Of a stretch of DNA of 29,432 nucleotides, positions 1 through 9,477 are shown piece after piece. The notes beneath the pieces were generated by a model that did no database searches, was not told the origin of the DNA, and saw nothing but the letters and a program-made list of their open reading frames with translations. The DNA is taken from the NCBI GenBank assembly GCA_937907325.1, contig CALERO010000177.1, positions 1 to 29,432 of the forward strand, in the 5' to 3' direction. The position numbers were made by a program, and so were the translations under genes. This DNA comes from UBA4716 sp002438865 (lineage in GTDB: Bacteria; Bacillota; Clostridia; UBA1381). The first letter of the stretch is position 1, and the number at the start of each line of letters is the position of its first letter.

Positions 1-56
1 ACTTGTTTTCTATTATATCATACTTTTTCAAAAAACGCAATTTCCTATACAGTAAG

Positions 57-95
57 AAAGCGGTCAAAACAGATTGCATCTATTTTGACCGCTTT
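57..95 (+). terminator. Strong stem-loop, likely terminator
   Basis: A perfect 13-bp inverted repeat (57-69 pairs with 83-95) has a 13-nt loop. On the plus strand the stem runs into a short T tract at 93-97, which suits a rho-independent terminator for a gene entering from the left, outside the window. It could also end minus-strand transcription of the transporter gene at 213, but the T tract is poorer in that direction. The rest of 1-212 shows no gene. Confidence 0.65.
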
Positions 96-212
96 TTCTG
101 GCAAAGGTGAATAGTTTCGATACAATTCACCGCCTTGTGCATTTTTAATTTTTCTGTGTCAAGGGTGCTCTGATAATTTATAATTCGTCTTTGAATACTT
201 GTTCCCGATACG

Positions 213-1337
213 CTAATTAATCAACATCATAACAGCAACAAGTATAATTAAAAAGGCGAAGTTAAATGCAGAAAACATCTTTACATAGTACCCGGTTCTT
301 CCGGGGTTATTTTTCACATATTCCCGAAAAGTTATCAAGCTCGCCAATGAGGCGATTAATGTTCCAACTCCGCCGATATTAACTCCAACCAGCAAATCGG
401 CATAATTACCCGTAAACTGCGACAACAGTATTGCCGACGGCACATTGCTTATAAACTGGCACGAAAGTACGCTCATAAGCAGTGTATTTTTTTCCAGCAA
501 TGAAGAAAACAGCTGTCTGATAGCGTCGATTCTCGCCATATTACCGGCAAAAACAAAAAAGAAAACAAATGTAAACAACAGTCCGTAATCCACCATTTTG
601 AGTGCTTTTCTGTCCGCCGCAAACAGTACCGGAGGTATTATAATCAACCCCAACCAATACGGGATACCCCGAAAAACGATTGCGATTGACAATGTAAACA
701 ACGTTAAATATAACATAACTCTTTTAGGATCAAGCACAACCTTTTCATCAGGCAATTTAAGTGACTCGGGTTTTACAAATATTACGCAACACAAGGTGAT
801 TAACAATATTGACAACACAAACGGCAGCGCCATTATTTTCATAAATTCAAGATTCGGTATATTGAATTTTGAATACAAATATAGGTTTTGCGGGTTTCCG
901 AACGGGGTCAGCATTCCGCCTAGATTCGCTGCAATATTTTGCATAATAAATGTAAATGCCATATACTTTTCTTTTTTTGTCGTTGTAAGAACAAAATAAC
1001 CTAACGGCAAAAATGTTAACAGTGCCATATCATTTGCAATAAGCATCGAGCCTATAAAGGTTATGTATACCAACGCCAAAACACTCATTCGTGCATTTTT
1101 AAACAGCTGCACAACTTTCCTTGCGAGCATATAGAAAAAATTTATATTTTTTAATGCACAAACAACTGCTAAAACACAAAACAAACAAGTCAAAGTTTTA
1201 TAATCAAAGTATCCGATGTACTGCTTGTCTATCGGCACTATAAAACTCGTTATTATCGCCGCCAACAGTGCTATGCACATGACCGTGTTTTTTTTAATAA
1301 ATGTACCTATACCCGAAAAAATTTTGCATTTGCCCAT
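213..1337 (-). CDS. ArsB/NhaD-type (CitMHS-like) ion transporter permease
   Basis: A 374-aa integral membrane protein with about ten hydrophobic segments along its length. The helical hairpin motif around IANDMALLTFLPLG (about residues 100-113) and the later GGMLTPFGNPQNLYLY (about 139-154) are typical of the ion transporter superfamily that includes ArsB, NhaD and citrate/dicarboxylate permeases. Family members move anions or Na+/H+ across the cytoplasmic membrane; the substrate cannot be read from sequence. At 374 aa it is a little shorter than typical ArsB (about 425 aa). A GGAG lies 11 nt before the ATG at 1337. It is separated from the downstream operon by about 400 bp and looks independently transcribed. 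Family assignment is firm, substrate unknown. Confidence 0.8.
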   Translation of the reverse strand: MGKCKIFSGIGTFIKKNTVMCIALLAAIITSFIVPIDKQYIGYFDYKTLTCLFCVLAVVCALKNINFFYMLARKVVQLFKNARMSVLALVYITFIGSMLIANDMALLTFLPLGYFVLTTTKKEKYMAFTFIMQNIAANLGGMLTPFGNPQNLYLYSKFNIPNLEFMKIMALPFVLSILLITLCCVIFVKPESLKLPDEKVVLDPKRVMLYLTLFTLSIAIVFRGIPYWLGLIIIPPVLFAADRKALKMVDYGLLFTFVFFFVFAGNMARIDAIRQLFSSLLEKNTLLMSVLSCQFISNVPSAILLSQFTGNYADLLVGVNIGGVGTLIASLASLITFREYVKNNPGRTGYYVKMFSAFNFAFLIILVAVMMLIN

Positions 1338-1423
1338 TATCAGTTAGTCTCCATATTACAAATTCTGTCATTGTTTATTTTATTTCTCTCGCAATATGCT
1401 TGAATTTCAGAACATATTGCAAG

Positions 1424-1648
1424 TTACTTATCATCGTTATTAAACGCATTTCCTAATTCTTTAGCTGCATCCAAAAGTCCGCCAAGCAACGCATTTGCGA
1501 ATGTATCATCGGTTTCTACCTTATATTCATACAAACATTGTTTGATAATATTATAACACAAATAAAAATGCTTGCTTGCAATGGCATTTTTATGCCGTGT
1601 TACAATTGCTATTATAACATATTTTTTTGTAAATTCAAGGTTGCACAA
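1424..1648 (-). CDS. Doubtful small ORF in the transporter-scaffoldin spacer
   Basis: A 74-codon open frame. The last 35 residues (YKVETDDTFANALLGGLLDAAKELGNAFNNDDK) read like a real acidic amphipathic helix. The first half crosses a hairpin (1564-1571 with 1584-1591) and two TATAAT-like boxes, which is unlike coding DNA. No convincing ribosome binding site precedes the ATG at 1648, and no later ATG exists. It may be the 3' end of a decayed gene or a shorter peptide from a TTG start. I do not recognise a family. The rest of 1338-1747 holds only the hairpins described here. Confidence 0.2.
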   Translation of the reverse strand: MCNLEFTKKYVIIAIVTRHKNAIASKHFYLCYNIIKQCLYEYKVETDDTFANALLGGLLDAAKELGNAFNNDDK

Positions 1649-1691
1649 AAAAATTGTGTTATTTGACGAAAAAGCAAATATGTTATGATAG

Positions 1692-1722
1692 AATTAAGGC
1701 AGTCCGACAGACTGCCTTAATT
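1692..1722 (-). terminator. Hairpin ending the scaffoldin operon
   Basis: A perfect 13-bp inverted repeat (1692-1704 with 1710-1722) has a 5-nt loop, 26 bp past the stop codon of the scaffoldin gene. It is the only strong hairpin after the six-gene operon. The T tract after it is weak in both directions, so it may act as a 3' RNA stabiliser as much as a terminator. Confidence 0.65.
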
Positions 1723-1747
1723 CATTTTCCCAATCAATATAAAACAG

Positions 1748-3148
1748 TTATTGTAATGTTATGGTCTGAGCTTCGCAAACAGGAATCATTGAACTAAGAT
1801 TTTTCCACCACATTATTTTAATATATGCCCCTGTTTTACCTTTATCAAAAGATATTTTTAAATCCCTTGTCGCCGGATAAGTTTTTAAATTATTGAGTTT
1901 TCCTTCTTTTGAATACAATGCTGCTATTATATTTCCGCTATATTCATCAGCATCCAATGTAATATCAAATGAAATCCCACCCACAGAAATAGCGGGTTCT
2001 TTCTTGCTGGATTTGATTACTGTAACAGTACAAACAGCTGATTTGCTTCCGTCCTCGGTTATTGCTATAATCTGAGCATTTCCCTCGCTCACAGCCGTTA
2101 TATTTCCATTCTCAACAGTTGCAATATTTGATGCTGTAGATAACCATAAGACATTTCTATTAGTGGCATTATCAGGAGAGAATATGGCAGTAATTTTTTC
2201 AGACTTGCCAACTTCCAACTGCAAATTTGTTTTGCTGAGTGAAATTCCGGTTACGGGAATAACTGTAGGTTCTGCCGCAGCAATACTGATAGTTATACTT
2301 CCATCTTCACATACAAGCGCATTTGTATCAATGTCCATAAGCTTAAAATTTTCTGTTGATATGTTTGCCGTTCCCTCCGCAAGCAATTTAAAGCTTGCCT
2401 TTAATGCCACTCCTCCGTTTTCGGAAATGTTTGTTGTCCCTGCAAAATTCATTCTTATTTTATTTGCTGCATATGCCTTGTTTACATTATTTGTCCTATC
2501 CTTTACAACCTCTCCGGCTGTTGCATCAATCAGTTCCATTTTTGTATTATCGTATACTAAATTAAAGCTTCCTCCAACTGCTGTTGTCCCTCCCGGAATT
2601 GACACTGTAACATCAATTGTTTCTCCAACTTTGCCATTTATTGCATTGATTGTTGATTTTATTGGATCTGGTGCAGCGACCTCATTTTTTATTAATATGT
2701 CTTTGCTCGCATTGTTGCATGAAAGTGAATTGGTATCAATATCCATAAGCTTAAATTTTTCTGTTGATATGTTTGCCGTTCCCTCCGCAAGCAATTTAAA
2801 AGTTGCCTTTAATGCCACTCCTCCGTTTTCGGAAATATTTGTTGTCCCTGCAAAATTCATTCTTATTTTATTTGCTGCATATGCCTTGTTTACATTATTT
2901 GTCCTATCCTTTACAACCTCTCCGGCTGTTGCATCAATCAGTTCCATTTTTGTATTATCGTATACTAAATTAAAGCTTCCTCCAACCGCTGTTGTGCCTC
3001 CCGGAATTGATACTGTAACATCAATTGTTTCTCCAACTTTACCATTCATGGCATCTATCGTCGGCTCAAATGTTTCAGCATGACATATTACACCAACAGA
3101 AAACACTATTGCCATGGTCATTAATACTATAATAAAATTCTTTCTCAT
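1748..3148 (-). CDS. Secreted scaffoldin with two cohesins, Big_2 and a C-terminal beta domain
   Basis: A 466-aa scaffold that should hold dockerin-bearing enzymes outside the cell. The start at 3148 (MRKNF) is chosen over the ATG at 3172 because an AAGAAAGGA lies just before it and a clean signal peptide follows (residues 1-24, ending CHA). Two cohesins follow at about 28-156 and 164-290, each with the NGKVGETIDVTVSIPGG start, the SFNLVYDNTKMEL strand and a GVALKA(S/T)FKLLAEG strand. The two are almost identical. Then come a Big_2 Ig-like domain (about 297-378) and an 80-aa beta-rich C-terminus ending in MWWKNLSSMIPVCEA, a domain style I associate with clostridial extracellular proteins. There is no SLH domain, LPXTG signal, carbohydrate-binding module or own dockerin, so surface attachment is unexplained. 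It is the last gene of the operon, and its reading frame follows directly on the M23 gene, whose stop lies at 3165. Cohesin call is confident; partner matching is inferred. Confidence 0.88.
   Translation of the reverse strand: MRKNFIIVLMTMAIVFSVGVICHAETFEPTIDAMNGKVGETIDVTVSIPGGTTAVGGSFNLVYDNTKMELIDATAGEVVKDRTNNVNKAYAANKIRMNFAGTTNISENGGVALKATFKLLAEGTANISTEKFKLMDIDTNSLSCNNASKDILIKNEVAAPDPIKSTINAINGKVGETIDVTVSIPGGTTAVGGSFNLVYDNTKMELIDATAGEVVKDRTNNVNKAYAANKIRMNFAGTTNISENGGVALKASFKLLAEGTANISTENFKLMDIDTNALVCEDGSITISIAAAEPTVIPVTGISLSKTNLQLEVGKSEKITAIFSPDNATNRNVLWLSTASNIATVENGNITAVSEGNAQIIAITEDGSKSAVCTVTVIKSSKKEPAISVGGISFDITLDADEYSGNIIAALYSKEGKLNNLKTYPATRDLKISFDKGKTGAYIKIMWWKNLSSMIPVCEAQTITLQ
2323..3058. 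repeat. Tandem cohesin duplication (408-bp period)
   Basis: Positions 2323-2650 and 2731-3058 are nearly identical DNA in direct orientation, offset by exactly 408 bp (136 codons). They encode the two cohesins of the scaffoldin. Even third codon positions match over most of the length, so the duplication is recent or is kept uniform by gene conversion. Such a repeat can also expand or contract by recombination, changing the number of docking sites. Confidence 0.9.
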
Positions 3149-3164
3149 CTCAAAAAATCCTTTC

Positions 3165-6100
3165 TTATTCAAATTTACTTATCAGTCCCGCATCGTATTT
3201 CATTATCAATATTGCATCTGCAATGTCGATTTCTCCATCTTTATTCACATCGGCTGCCTCTTTCAATTTATCGCTTATCTCGGTCAAGCCGGCATCGTGT
3301 TTCATGACTAAAATCGCATCTGCAATATCAATTTCTCCATCGTCATTGACATCACCGACAATCACCGAAGATGGTTCTGAAATTGTACTGTCTGTTACAG
3401 TCACGACACAGGTCACTTCAAAACCGTCATGCGTTTTTGCGGTTATAACAGTCTGTCCCGGTGCATTTGCTTTTACTTTAGCTTGATATCCGGTAGTTAT
3501 CGGCGACACTGTTGCTACTGCCCGATTTGATGAAGTCCATGTTATAGCTTTAGCGCCTACAACAGCCACCATACTAATACTTGGTTTTGTTTCAACACTC
3601 AGCGTCGCACTGTCGCCCACATTCATTGAAACAGATGTTTTGTCAATCACCAGTTCACGCACGATAACCTCACATTGTGCTGTTTTTCCGTTTGAAGTTT
3701 TAGCCGTAACGGTCGTTTTTCCGAAGCCTTTAGCCGTAACCGTTCCATCGTCCGAAACCGCCGCAATCGAAGTATCCGCTGATTCCCATGTGATAATTTG
3801 TTCAGAATTCTCCGGTGTTGCAGTTACAGTAAGCTTTGATTTTTTTCCTATCCTATCCAATCTCAAAGTTGTTTTATTAAGCGATATGCTTTCCGGGAGC
3901 ATAATAACCGTGACTTTACATGACGCGGTATATCCGCCATCCTCCGTCGCAGCGGTAATTACTGCGTTTCCCACACTTTTCGCAGTCACTGTTCCGTCGT
4001 CAACAGTCGCTACAGATTCGTCTGATGTTGTCCATATGATATTCTGATTTGTAGCATCTTCAGGTTGTATATTTGCATATAATTTTACTGATTTGTTTAT
4101 TTCCAACGAAATATCTTTCTTGCCAATCGTAATTCCTGTTACAGGCTTAATCTTGTTTATATAAAACTCCTGTGCCCCATACGACAAGTATTTGTGCATT
4201 TGAATATTGGTGCCATCTGCCGCGTCACCGCCGCCGGTAACATCAACTACACATTCTGAACACTGCGCCTTCAGCCGATAACCGTTTTCCGACTGAATTA
4301 TGTGCCAACGCTGATTTGATGTACTGTTTTCTTCTATATTATCATTATCATAATATGTCCCGACATTCGTCCCCGATGTCGTTCCCCAACCTGAAACGTC
4401 AAGCACATTATAATCATCTGATGCCATGGATAGGATTTTGTACGAGCCATCCTCTTGTTTTATGAAATGCCATATTTGATTTAACGAGCCGTTTTCGCTC
4501 CATAACCGCACATCACTGTCTTCAGTTCGTGTTACATATTTTCCGTGTACGGTATATTGAATATATGCCGTAAAATCATCACCCAAATCGACAAATATGT
4601 ACTTTGGGTTAACTGTGACATTACATACCGCTTCATATCCGTTGGCCGTTCTTGCCCGAATATTTGTACTTCCTGCTTTTACTGCCGTTACCGTTCCGTC
4701 TCCTGCCACGCTTGCTATGCTGCTGTCATCGGAAATCCACGATACACTTTTATCATTTGCATCATCGGGATATACCACAGCATCTAATTTATAGCTTTCG
4801 CCCTCAGTGACTGAAATATCATTTGCAGATATTGTTATTCCCGACGGAGCCGGAAGTGTATCGGTTACTGCACTGTTTACCAAGGTTTGTGTACAATAGC
4901 TGTCAGACATTACCACAATTCTGTAGTAATATCTTGTATTCGGAGCCAACCCGCTGTCAACATACGATCTTGTATTGCTGTCCACAGTAGCAACAACTGC
5001 ATAATTTGCATTGTCGGTGCTTCTTTGAATGTCATATCGTATGCTTCTGTTTCCTGCAGGGGCACTCCATGACAAATTTATAGAATACGGTCCGCCCGAT
5101 GAAACATTCACAGCGTTCATAAGAGTATAATTATTCTGAGTTTCAGAATTACACTTCCATGTATTATCGTCTAACTGACATTCAGCATGTATATAGTAGT
5201 AGTATTGACATCCCGGGGTTAGGCTTTTATCCGTCCATGATGTAGTGTCACCGTTATTTATTGTTTTAACATCCTCAAAAGAAGAACTGTCATATTTTCG
5301 TCTTCTGACGGTATAGGATACTGCATGAGTAGGCTTATTCCACTTAATAGTTAATGCATTCGGGGTATCAGCAACCTTACTGAGGGTAGGCTTTGTATTT
5401 TTGGTATAACATGCTTTGCTATCTGATTTTGTTTCACCGCTGTCGTTTTTGGCTATAACATAATACCAATATCGCTTTCCTGCCGTAAGGTTTTTATGTG
5501 TATATGAAGTTGATGTGGTATCCTTGGCAATTCTCGAATAATCTCCGCCGGAAAGCTTTGCATATAAATCATATTTCTTTGCCCCGTCAGCTTTATCCCA
5601 CTTTATTGTTATTGATGTTGTATTTTCGGCTGTAAGAGAGCTAATTTTAGGTTTAGAGGGATTTAAGTTTGAAAAATACTCTTTATAAAAAGGGTATGGA
5701 TTATCATTATCAAGCGTATAGTCATCAACGCTTTTTGCCGCATAACCTGTTTTCCCATTCCTGACCTCAATATGCGTATGTGTTCCTGATTTTGAACTTA
5801 TTCCTCTCCATGATTCTGTCGCTATTTTATCACCCCGTGATATTTTGTCACCCGCATTAAGATTAGATACCGGTGCACTATGTAAATATATAATTGATTT
5901 ATCGTATTTGCTATTATAAATAGATATTGTCGACAGACCGGAACTCCCTTCTGATCCTCGCGCAACTCTTACAACAACACCATCGGTTATAGAATATACA
6001 GATTTTCCATATCCACAATAAAAATCAATGCCTTCATGTCTTCCGCTTGTATTTACATAACCATCAAAATCACAATTCAACCTACCACCATCATCATATA

Positions 6101-6221
6101 ATATTGAAAGTATTTTGGTTCGCACGTCTGAATTACTCATTGCAAATGATATGGTATCAGTTATTAATGTGAATAATATAACACATAACATTATTAAGAT
6201 TTTTTTATTTTTATAATGCAC
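3165..6221 (-). CDS. Secreted M23 peptidoglycan endopeptidase with dockerin
   Basis: A 1018-aa secreted enzyme. Translation starts at GTG 6221, 10 nt after AAAGGAG. Order of parts: signal peptide 1-27; LytM/M23 metallopeptidase about 45-182 with zinc ligands H62 and D66 (RHEGID), H114, and H148/H150 in GTHTHIEV; three fibronectin type III domains about 190-455; Big_2 about 458-538; ricin-type beta-trefoil about 540-690; three Big_2 domains about 693-950; type I dockerin 957-1018 with two calcium loops (DVNDDGEIDIAD and DVNKDGEIDIAD). M23 enzymes cut peptide cross-bridges in peptidoglycan, and all catalytic residues are present. The dockerin should bind the scaffoldin encoded directly downstream. 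The ricin module is nearly the same as that of the next protein upstream. Linked to the CHAP-like gene by a 16-bp gap. Confidence 0.9.
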   Translation of the reverse strand: MHYKNKKILIMLCVILFTLITDTISFAMSNSDVRTKILSILYDDGGRLNCDFDGYVNTSGRHEGIDFYCGYGKSVYSITDGVVVRVARGSEGSSGLSTISIYNSKYDKSIIYLHSAPVSNLNAGDKISRGDKIATESWRGISSKSGTHTHIEVRNGKTGYAAKSVDDYTLDNDNPYPFYKEYFSNLNPSKPKISSLTAENTTSITIKWDKADGAKKYDLYAKLSGGDYSRIAKDTTSTSYTHKNLTAGKRYWYYVIAKNDSGETKSDSKACYTKNTKPTLSKVADTPNALTIKWNKPTHAVSYTVRRRKYDSSSFEDVKTINNGDTTSWTDKSLTPGCQYYYYIHAECQLDDNTWKCNSETQNNYTLMNAVNVSSGGPYSINLSWSAPAGNRSIRYDIQRSTDNANYAVVATVDSNTRSYVDSGLAPNTRYYYRIVVMSDSYCTQTLVNSAVTDTLPAPSGITISANDISVTEGESYKLDAVVYPDDANDKSVSWISDDSSIASVAGDGTVTAVKAGSTNIRARTANGYEAVCNVTVNPKYIFVDLGDDFTAYIQYTVHGKYVTRTEDSDVRLWSENGSLNQIWHFIKQEDGSYKILSMASDDYNVLDVSGWGTTSGTNVGTYYDNDNIEENSTSNQRWHIIQSENGYRLKAQCSECVVDVTGGGDAADGTNIQMHKYLSYGAQEFYINKIKPVTGITIGKKDISLEINKSVKLYANIQPEDATNQNIIWTTSDESVATVDDGTVTAKSVGNAVITAATEDGGYTASCKVTVIMLPESISLNKTTLRLDRIGKKSKLTVTATPENSEQIITWESADTSIAAVSDDGTVTAKGFGKTTVTAKTSNGKTAQCEVIVRELVIDKTSVSMNVGDSATLSVETKPSISMVAVVGAKAITWTSSNRAVATVSPITTGYQAKVKANAPGQTVITAKTHDGFEVTCVVTVTDSTISEPSSVIVGDVNDDGEIDIADAILVMKHDAGLTEISDKLKEAADVNKDGEIDIADAILIMKYDAGLISKFE

Positions 6222-6237
6222 CGTTACAACACTCCTT

Positions 6238-9200
6238 TTAAATCATTTTATCTATCAATCCAGCATCATATTTCATAATCAATATTGCATCTGCAATGTC
6301 AATTTCGCCGTCTTGATTTACATCAGCTGCTTTATTAAATGTATCATCTATAACAGTCAATCCTGCATCGTGTTTCATAACCAAAATCGCATCAGCTATA
6401 TCTACCTCTCCGTCACCGTTGACATCACCGATAGTCACTGAGTCTTGTACATTAACAATACATTCTGCCGTTTTTCCGTTTAATGTTTTTGCTGTTATTG
6501 TCGCACTTCCCAAGCCTTTTGCCGTTACTGTTCCGTTGTCAACAGTTGCTACCGCTTCATTCGATGAAGTCCATACAATATTTTGACCGACAGCATCATC
6601 CGGTTGTACTGTTACATTAATATTGGCTGTTTCATTTATTCCTAACGTAATATTTGTCTTATCAATACTGATATCTGTTGCAAGAACAATCTTGTTTATA
6701 TTAAACTCCTGCGCTCCATACGACAAGTATTCGTTCATTTGAATATTTGTGCCGTCTGCCGCGTCACCGCCACCGGCAACATCAAGCACACATTCCGAAC
6801 ACTGTGGCTTTAAGCGATAACCGTTTTCTGATTGAATAATATACCAACGCTGATTTGATGTGCTGTTCTCCTCTATATTATCGTTATCATAATAAGTTCC
6901 GACACCCGTCCCCGGTGTCGTTCCCCAACCGGAAACATCAAGCACATTAAAATCATCTGCTGCCATAGACACGATTTTATACGATTCACCGTCTTGCTTT
7001 ATGAAATGCCATATTTGATTTAATGAACCGTTTTCGCTCCATAGCCGCACATAATCATTTTCAATTCGTGTTACATATTTTCCGTTTACGGTATATTGGA
7101 TATATGCCGTGAAATCATCGCCTAAATCCAAATATGTATATTTTTGATTGACCGTTATATCGAAAGATGCATATTGTTCTATTTCATTATATATATATAA
7201 CACATCAATGTTGACTTGACCTGCTTCTGCAGTCGCACCTTCATCAATATATACATCATAGTCATCAACAATAGCAGATGTACCGTTATCATATGTAGCC
7301 TTTACGATTAAGCCGGTAAGATCTATTTCATCTCCGGTATTATATACTGTCTTATTCGGCAGAGAAACTATCTCTATTTGCGTAGGACTTTTGCTCTTTA
7401 CATTGACCGTAAAGGCTGTTTCATATCCTCCAAAGCTTACATTGACCGTTTTAAGACCCGGTGATGAATCATATCCTGTTATTCCGCACGAGCCTGTTAC
7501 ATCTTGCGTTGATGCGTCATCATATCTTGCCGTCACTGACAAACCTGCTGTATCAAGCCATTCTCCCTCAAGATATTCTGTCTTGCTCGGGTTCGATGAT
7601 ATGTATATATCCTGGAGCACAGGCGGATTCGTTGCGAAATTCAATTGTACCTGCGTTTTAGCTGTAACTGTTCCACTCAGACTTCCCGTTTTTACACCAT
7701 TGTAAGTATGTCTTGCGAGTGCTATTGGATTCTTTATTGAATATGTACTTCCTGCCGGCAATTGTTTATAATAATCTTGCACTTTTGTAATCTTTTCATT
7801 ATTAACGGTAATATCCGCATATCCATACCCTGAAAGAGTTCCGTTATATGCGCCGTCAAGATAACCATTCAAATCCAGGTAAAAATAATCAAGATAAATC
7901 CAACCAAGTTTCCAATAACCCTTATGTGTGCCTTCGGTACAAGGGTACATCACTTCGGTCATTTTATTGCTATCTGCATCTTTTGAAGTTGCAATAGTAT
8001 AGAATTTATCTCCTTTTGAGACATACCATGTATGACCCATTGCATCTTTTTTATTAGCCGGATATACGCTATACTTTTTTATAGCTTTGGGTACTTCATA
8101 CACTTCATAGTTTTCATTATATTTTGTCAGAACTTTTGATATTGCAACTGTTACTGTTCTTGTCGTACAGTTATCCGCAAACACATCATTATAACCGTTT
8201 GTCGGGTATTTCACTTTACATTCTCCGGTAAACTCTCCGTTATCATTTACAATCATTTTTTCGATTGTGCATATGTCTCCGGCTGATATATAATGTCCAT
8301 CGTCAAGATTAATTTTCTTAGGTGCGGCAAATACTACCTTTTTCCCTTTAAAAAATCCTTTTGCAACAGGTAATGGAGCAGTAGTGACCTGCGTGGGGTT
8401 TGGTTCCGGTGTAGGTTTCACTATATCCTTAAGGCCATTCTTGTCTATCCATCCAAGCTTGTAGCCGCCTTTCACGGGATAAATCAGCTGATACATATTG
8501 CCTGTTTGACCGACCACGGTACAAGCGTCATTAACAGAAAGTGAACCGTATTTGTTCTTTTTGTCCGAGTGCGTATATGTCGTATACGCTTTTTCCGCCT
8601 TATATGATGACACACTTACCGGATTGGGAGTAAAATCCTTGAATTTTGCATAAGCATCACGGTTTCCATTGACTGTCGGATATGTCACGGAGCATAAGCC
8701 GTTTGTATATACTGCATCAATAGTGCAGGCATCTCCGGCACTGATATAATGACCGCTGTCTTGATTTCCTGAGCTGTAGTACACATTCATTTTTTTGTAT
8801 GCAATGCATGATATTGGTGTTTTATATGTAGAATCTTTACTTAAATTGTCCACCGGCTTTGATGAGTCCGATGCCTCATATGCTTGTTTTATAAAAGCAA
8901 TTCCTCGTTTTCCATATGGACTTTTTCCCTTTGTAAAATAACTATCCCAAGTATATGTGGCAATACCAATACGACATGGACTATATCCTAAAGTATTATT
9001 ATTAGTACCATTAGCCTGCACAACAGAAAATCCTGTATTTGATTTTGCATAAAGTATCATTGAATGTGGTTTAGAACTATTTGTCCTTATATGTGCACCT
9101 ATTTTAGCCTTTCCTATTAATTCTTTCAATTTATCTTTTGTCAATTTTCCCTCAGCAACGTATCCAAAACTTTCAAATTTTTTACCATTACTCTTATCAT

Positions 9201-9477
9201 TATATCCATATAACTTATTCTCACACCATAAGGCAAAACCATAACATTGTGCACCTCCTGATACATGTTTACAATTACACTTTGAGGTTTCAGGTACACA
9301 TAAGCCCTTATTATGGCATGTGCATGCTTTACCATTTTTGCTAAAATATTCTCCAACGGCATATCCAATATCTACACCATCAATTTTTATGTTTGCAGAA
9401 GCTTCTACCGATATCAGCGGCATCAATGGCACAATCATAGACAAACACAATAATAATCCTAAAATTCTTTTTTTCAT
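6238..9477 (-). CDS. Secreted CHAP-like cysteine amidohydrolase with dockerin
   Basis: A 1079-aa secreted protein. AAGGAG precedes the ATG at 9477 by 10 nt, and the signal peptide is residues 1-27. The catalytic domain (about 30-200) has a Cys in GGAQCYGFALW (C78), a His in KPHSMILY (H138) and a polar residue in QANGT (N156), the order used by CHAP and NlpC/P60-like papain-fold amidases and endopeptidases. A Cys-rich insert (C52, C54, C60, C67, C69) precedes it. Then come SH3-like repeats (about 210-545), a beta domain (about 550-625), two Big_3 Ig-like domains (about 628-785), a ricin-type lectin (about 786-935), Big_2 and a C-terminal dockerin (about 1018-1079). The expected role is cutting amide bonds in peptidoglycan. 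The exact bond is not known, and the family call for the catalytic domain is less sure than for its neighbours. Confidence 0.82.
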   Translation of the reverse strand: MKKRILGLLLCLSMIVPLMPLISVEASANIKIDGVDIGYAVGEYFSKNGKACTCHNKGLCVPETSKCNCKHVSGGAQCYGFALWCENKLYGYNDKSNGKKFESFGYVAEGKLTKDKLKELIGKAKIGAHIRTNSSKPHSMILYAKSNTGFSVVQANGTNNNTLGYSPCRIGIATYTWDSYFTKGKSPYGKRGIAFIKQAYEASDSSKPVDNLSKDSTYKTPISCIAYKKMNVYYSSGNQDSGHYISAGDACTIDAVYTNGLCSVTYPTVNGNRDAYAKFKDFTPNPVSVSSYKAEKAYTTYTHSDKKNKYGSLSVNDACTVVGQTGNMYQLIYPVKGGYKLGWIDKNGLKDIVKPTPEPNPTQVTTAPLPVAKGFFKGKKVVFAAPKKINLDDGHYISAGDICTIEKMIVNDNGEFTGECKVKYPTNGYNDVFADNCTTRTVTVAISKVLTKYNENYEVYEVPKAIKKYSVYPANKKDAMGHTWYVSKGDKFYTIATSKDADSNKMTEVMYPCTEGTHKGYWKLGWIYLDYFYLDLNGYLDGAYNGTLSGYGYADITVNNEKITKVQDYYKQLPAGSTYSIKNPIALARHTYNGVKTGSLSGTVTAKTQVQLNFATNPPVLQDIYISSNPSKTEYLEGEWLDTAGLSVTARYDDASTQDVTGSCGITGYDSSPGLKTVNVSFGGYETAFTVNVKSKSPTQIEIVSLPNKTVYNTGDEIDLTGLIVKATYDNGTSAIVDDYDVYIDEGATAEAGQVNIDVLYIYNEIEQYASFDITVNQKYTYLDLGDDFTAYIQYTVNGKYVTRIENDYVRLWSENGSLNQIWHFIKQDGESYKIVSMAADDFNVLDVSGWGTTPGTGVGTYYDNDNIEENSTSNQRWYIIQSENGYRLKPQCSECVLDVAGGGDAADGTNIQMNEYLSYGAQEFNINKIVLATDISIDKTNITLGINETANINVTVQPDDAVGQNIVWTSSNEAVATVDNGTVTAKGLGSATITAKTLNGKTAECIVNVQDSVTIGDVNGDGEVDIADAILVMKHDAGLTVIDDTFNKAADVNQDGEIDIADAILIMKYDAGLIDKMI

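Noticed and set aside
2163..3083. 306-codon open frame on the plus strand
   Set aside because: Antisense to the two cohesins. Its own repetition mirrors the 408-bp repeat, and the minus-strand product has clear domains and a signal peptide.
7391..7705. 104-codon plus-strand frame and its near twin at 9952-10266
   Set aside because: Both are antisense to the shared Big_3 block; the likeness comes from the repeated DNA, not from a gene family.
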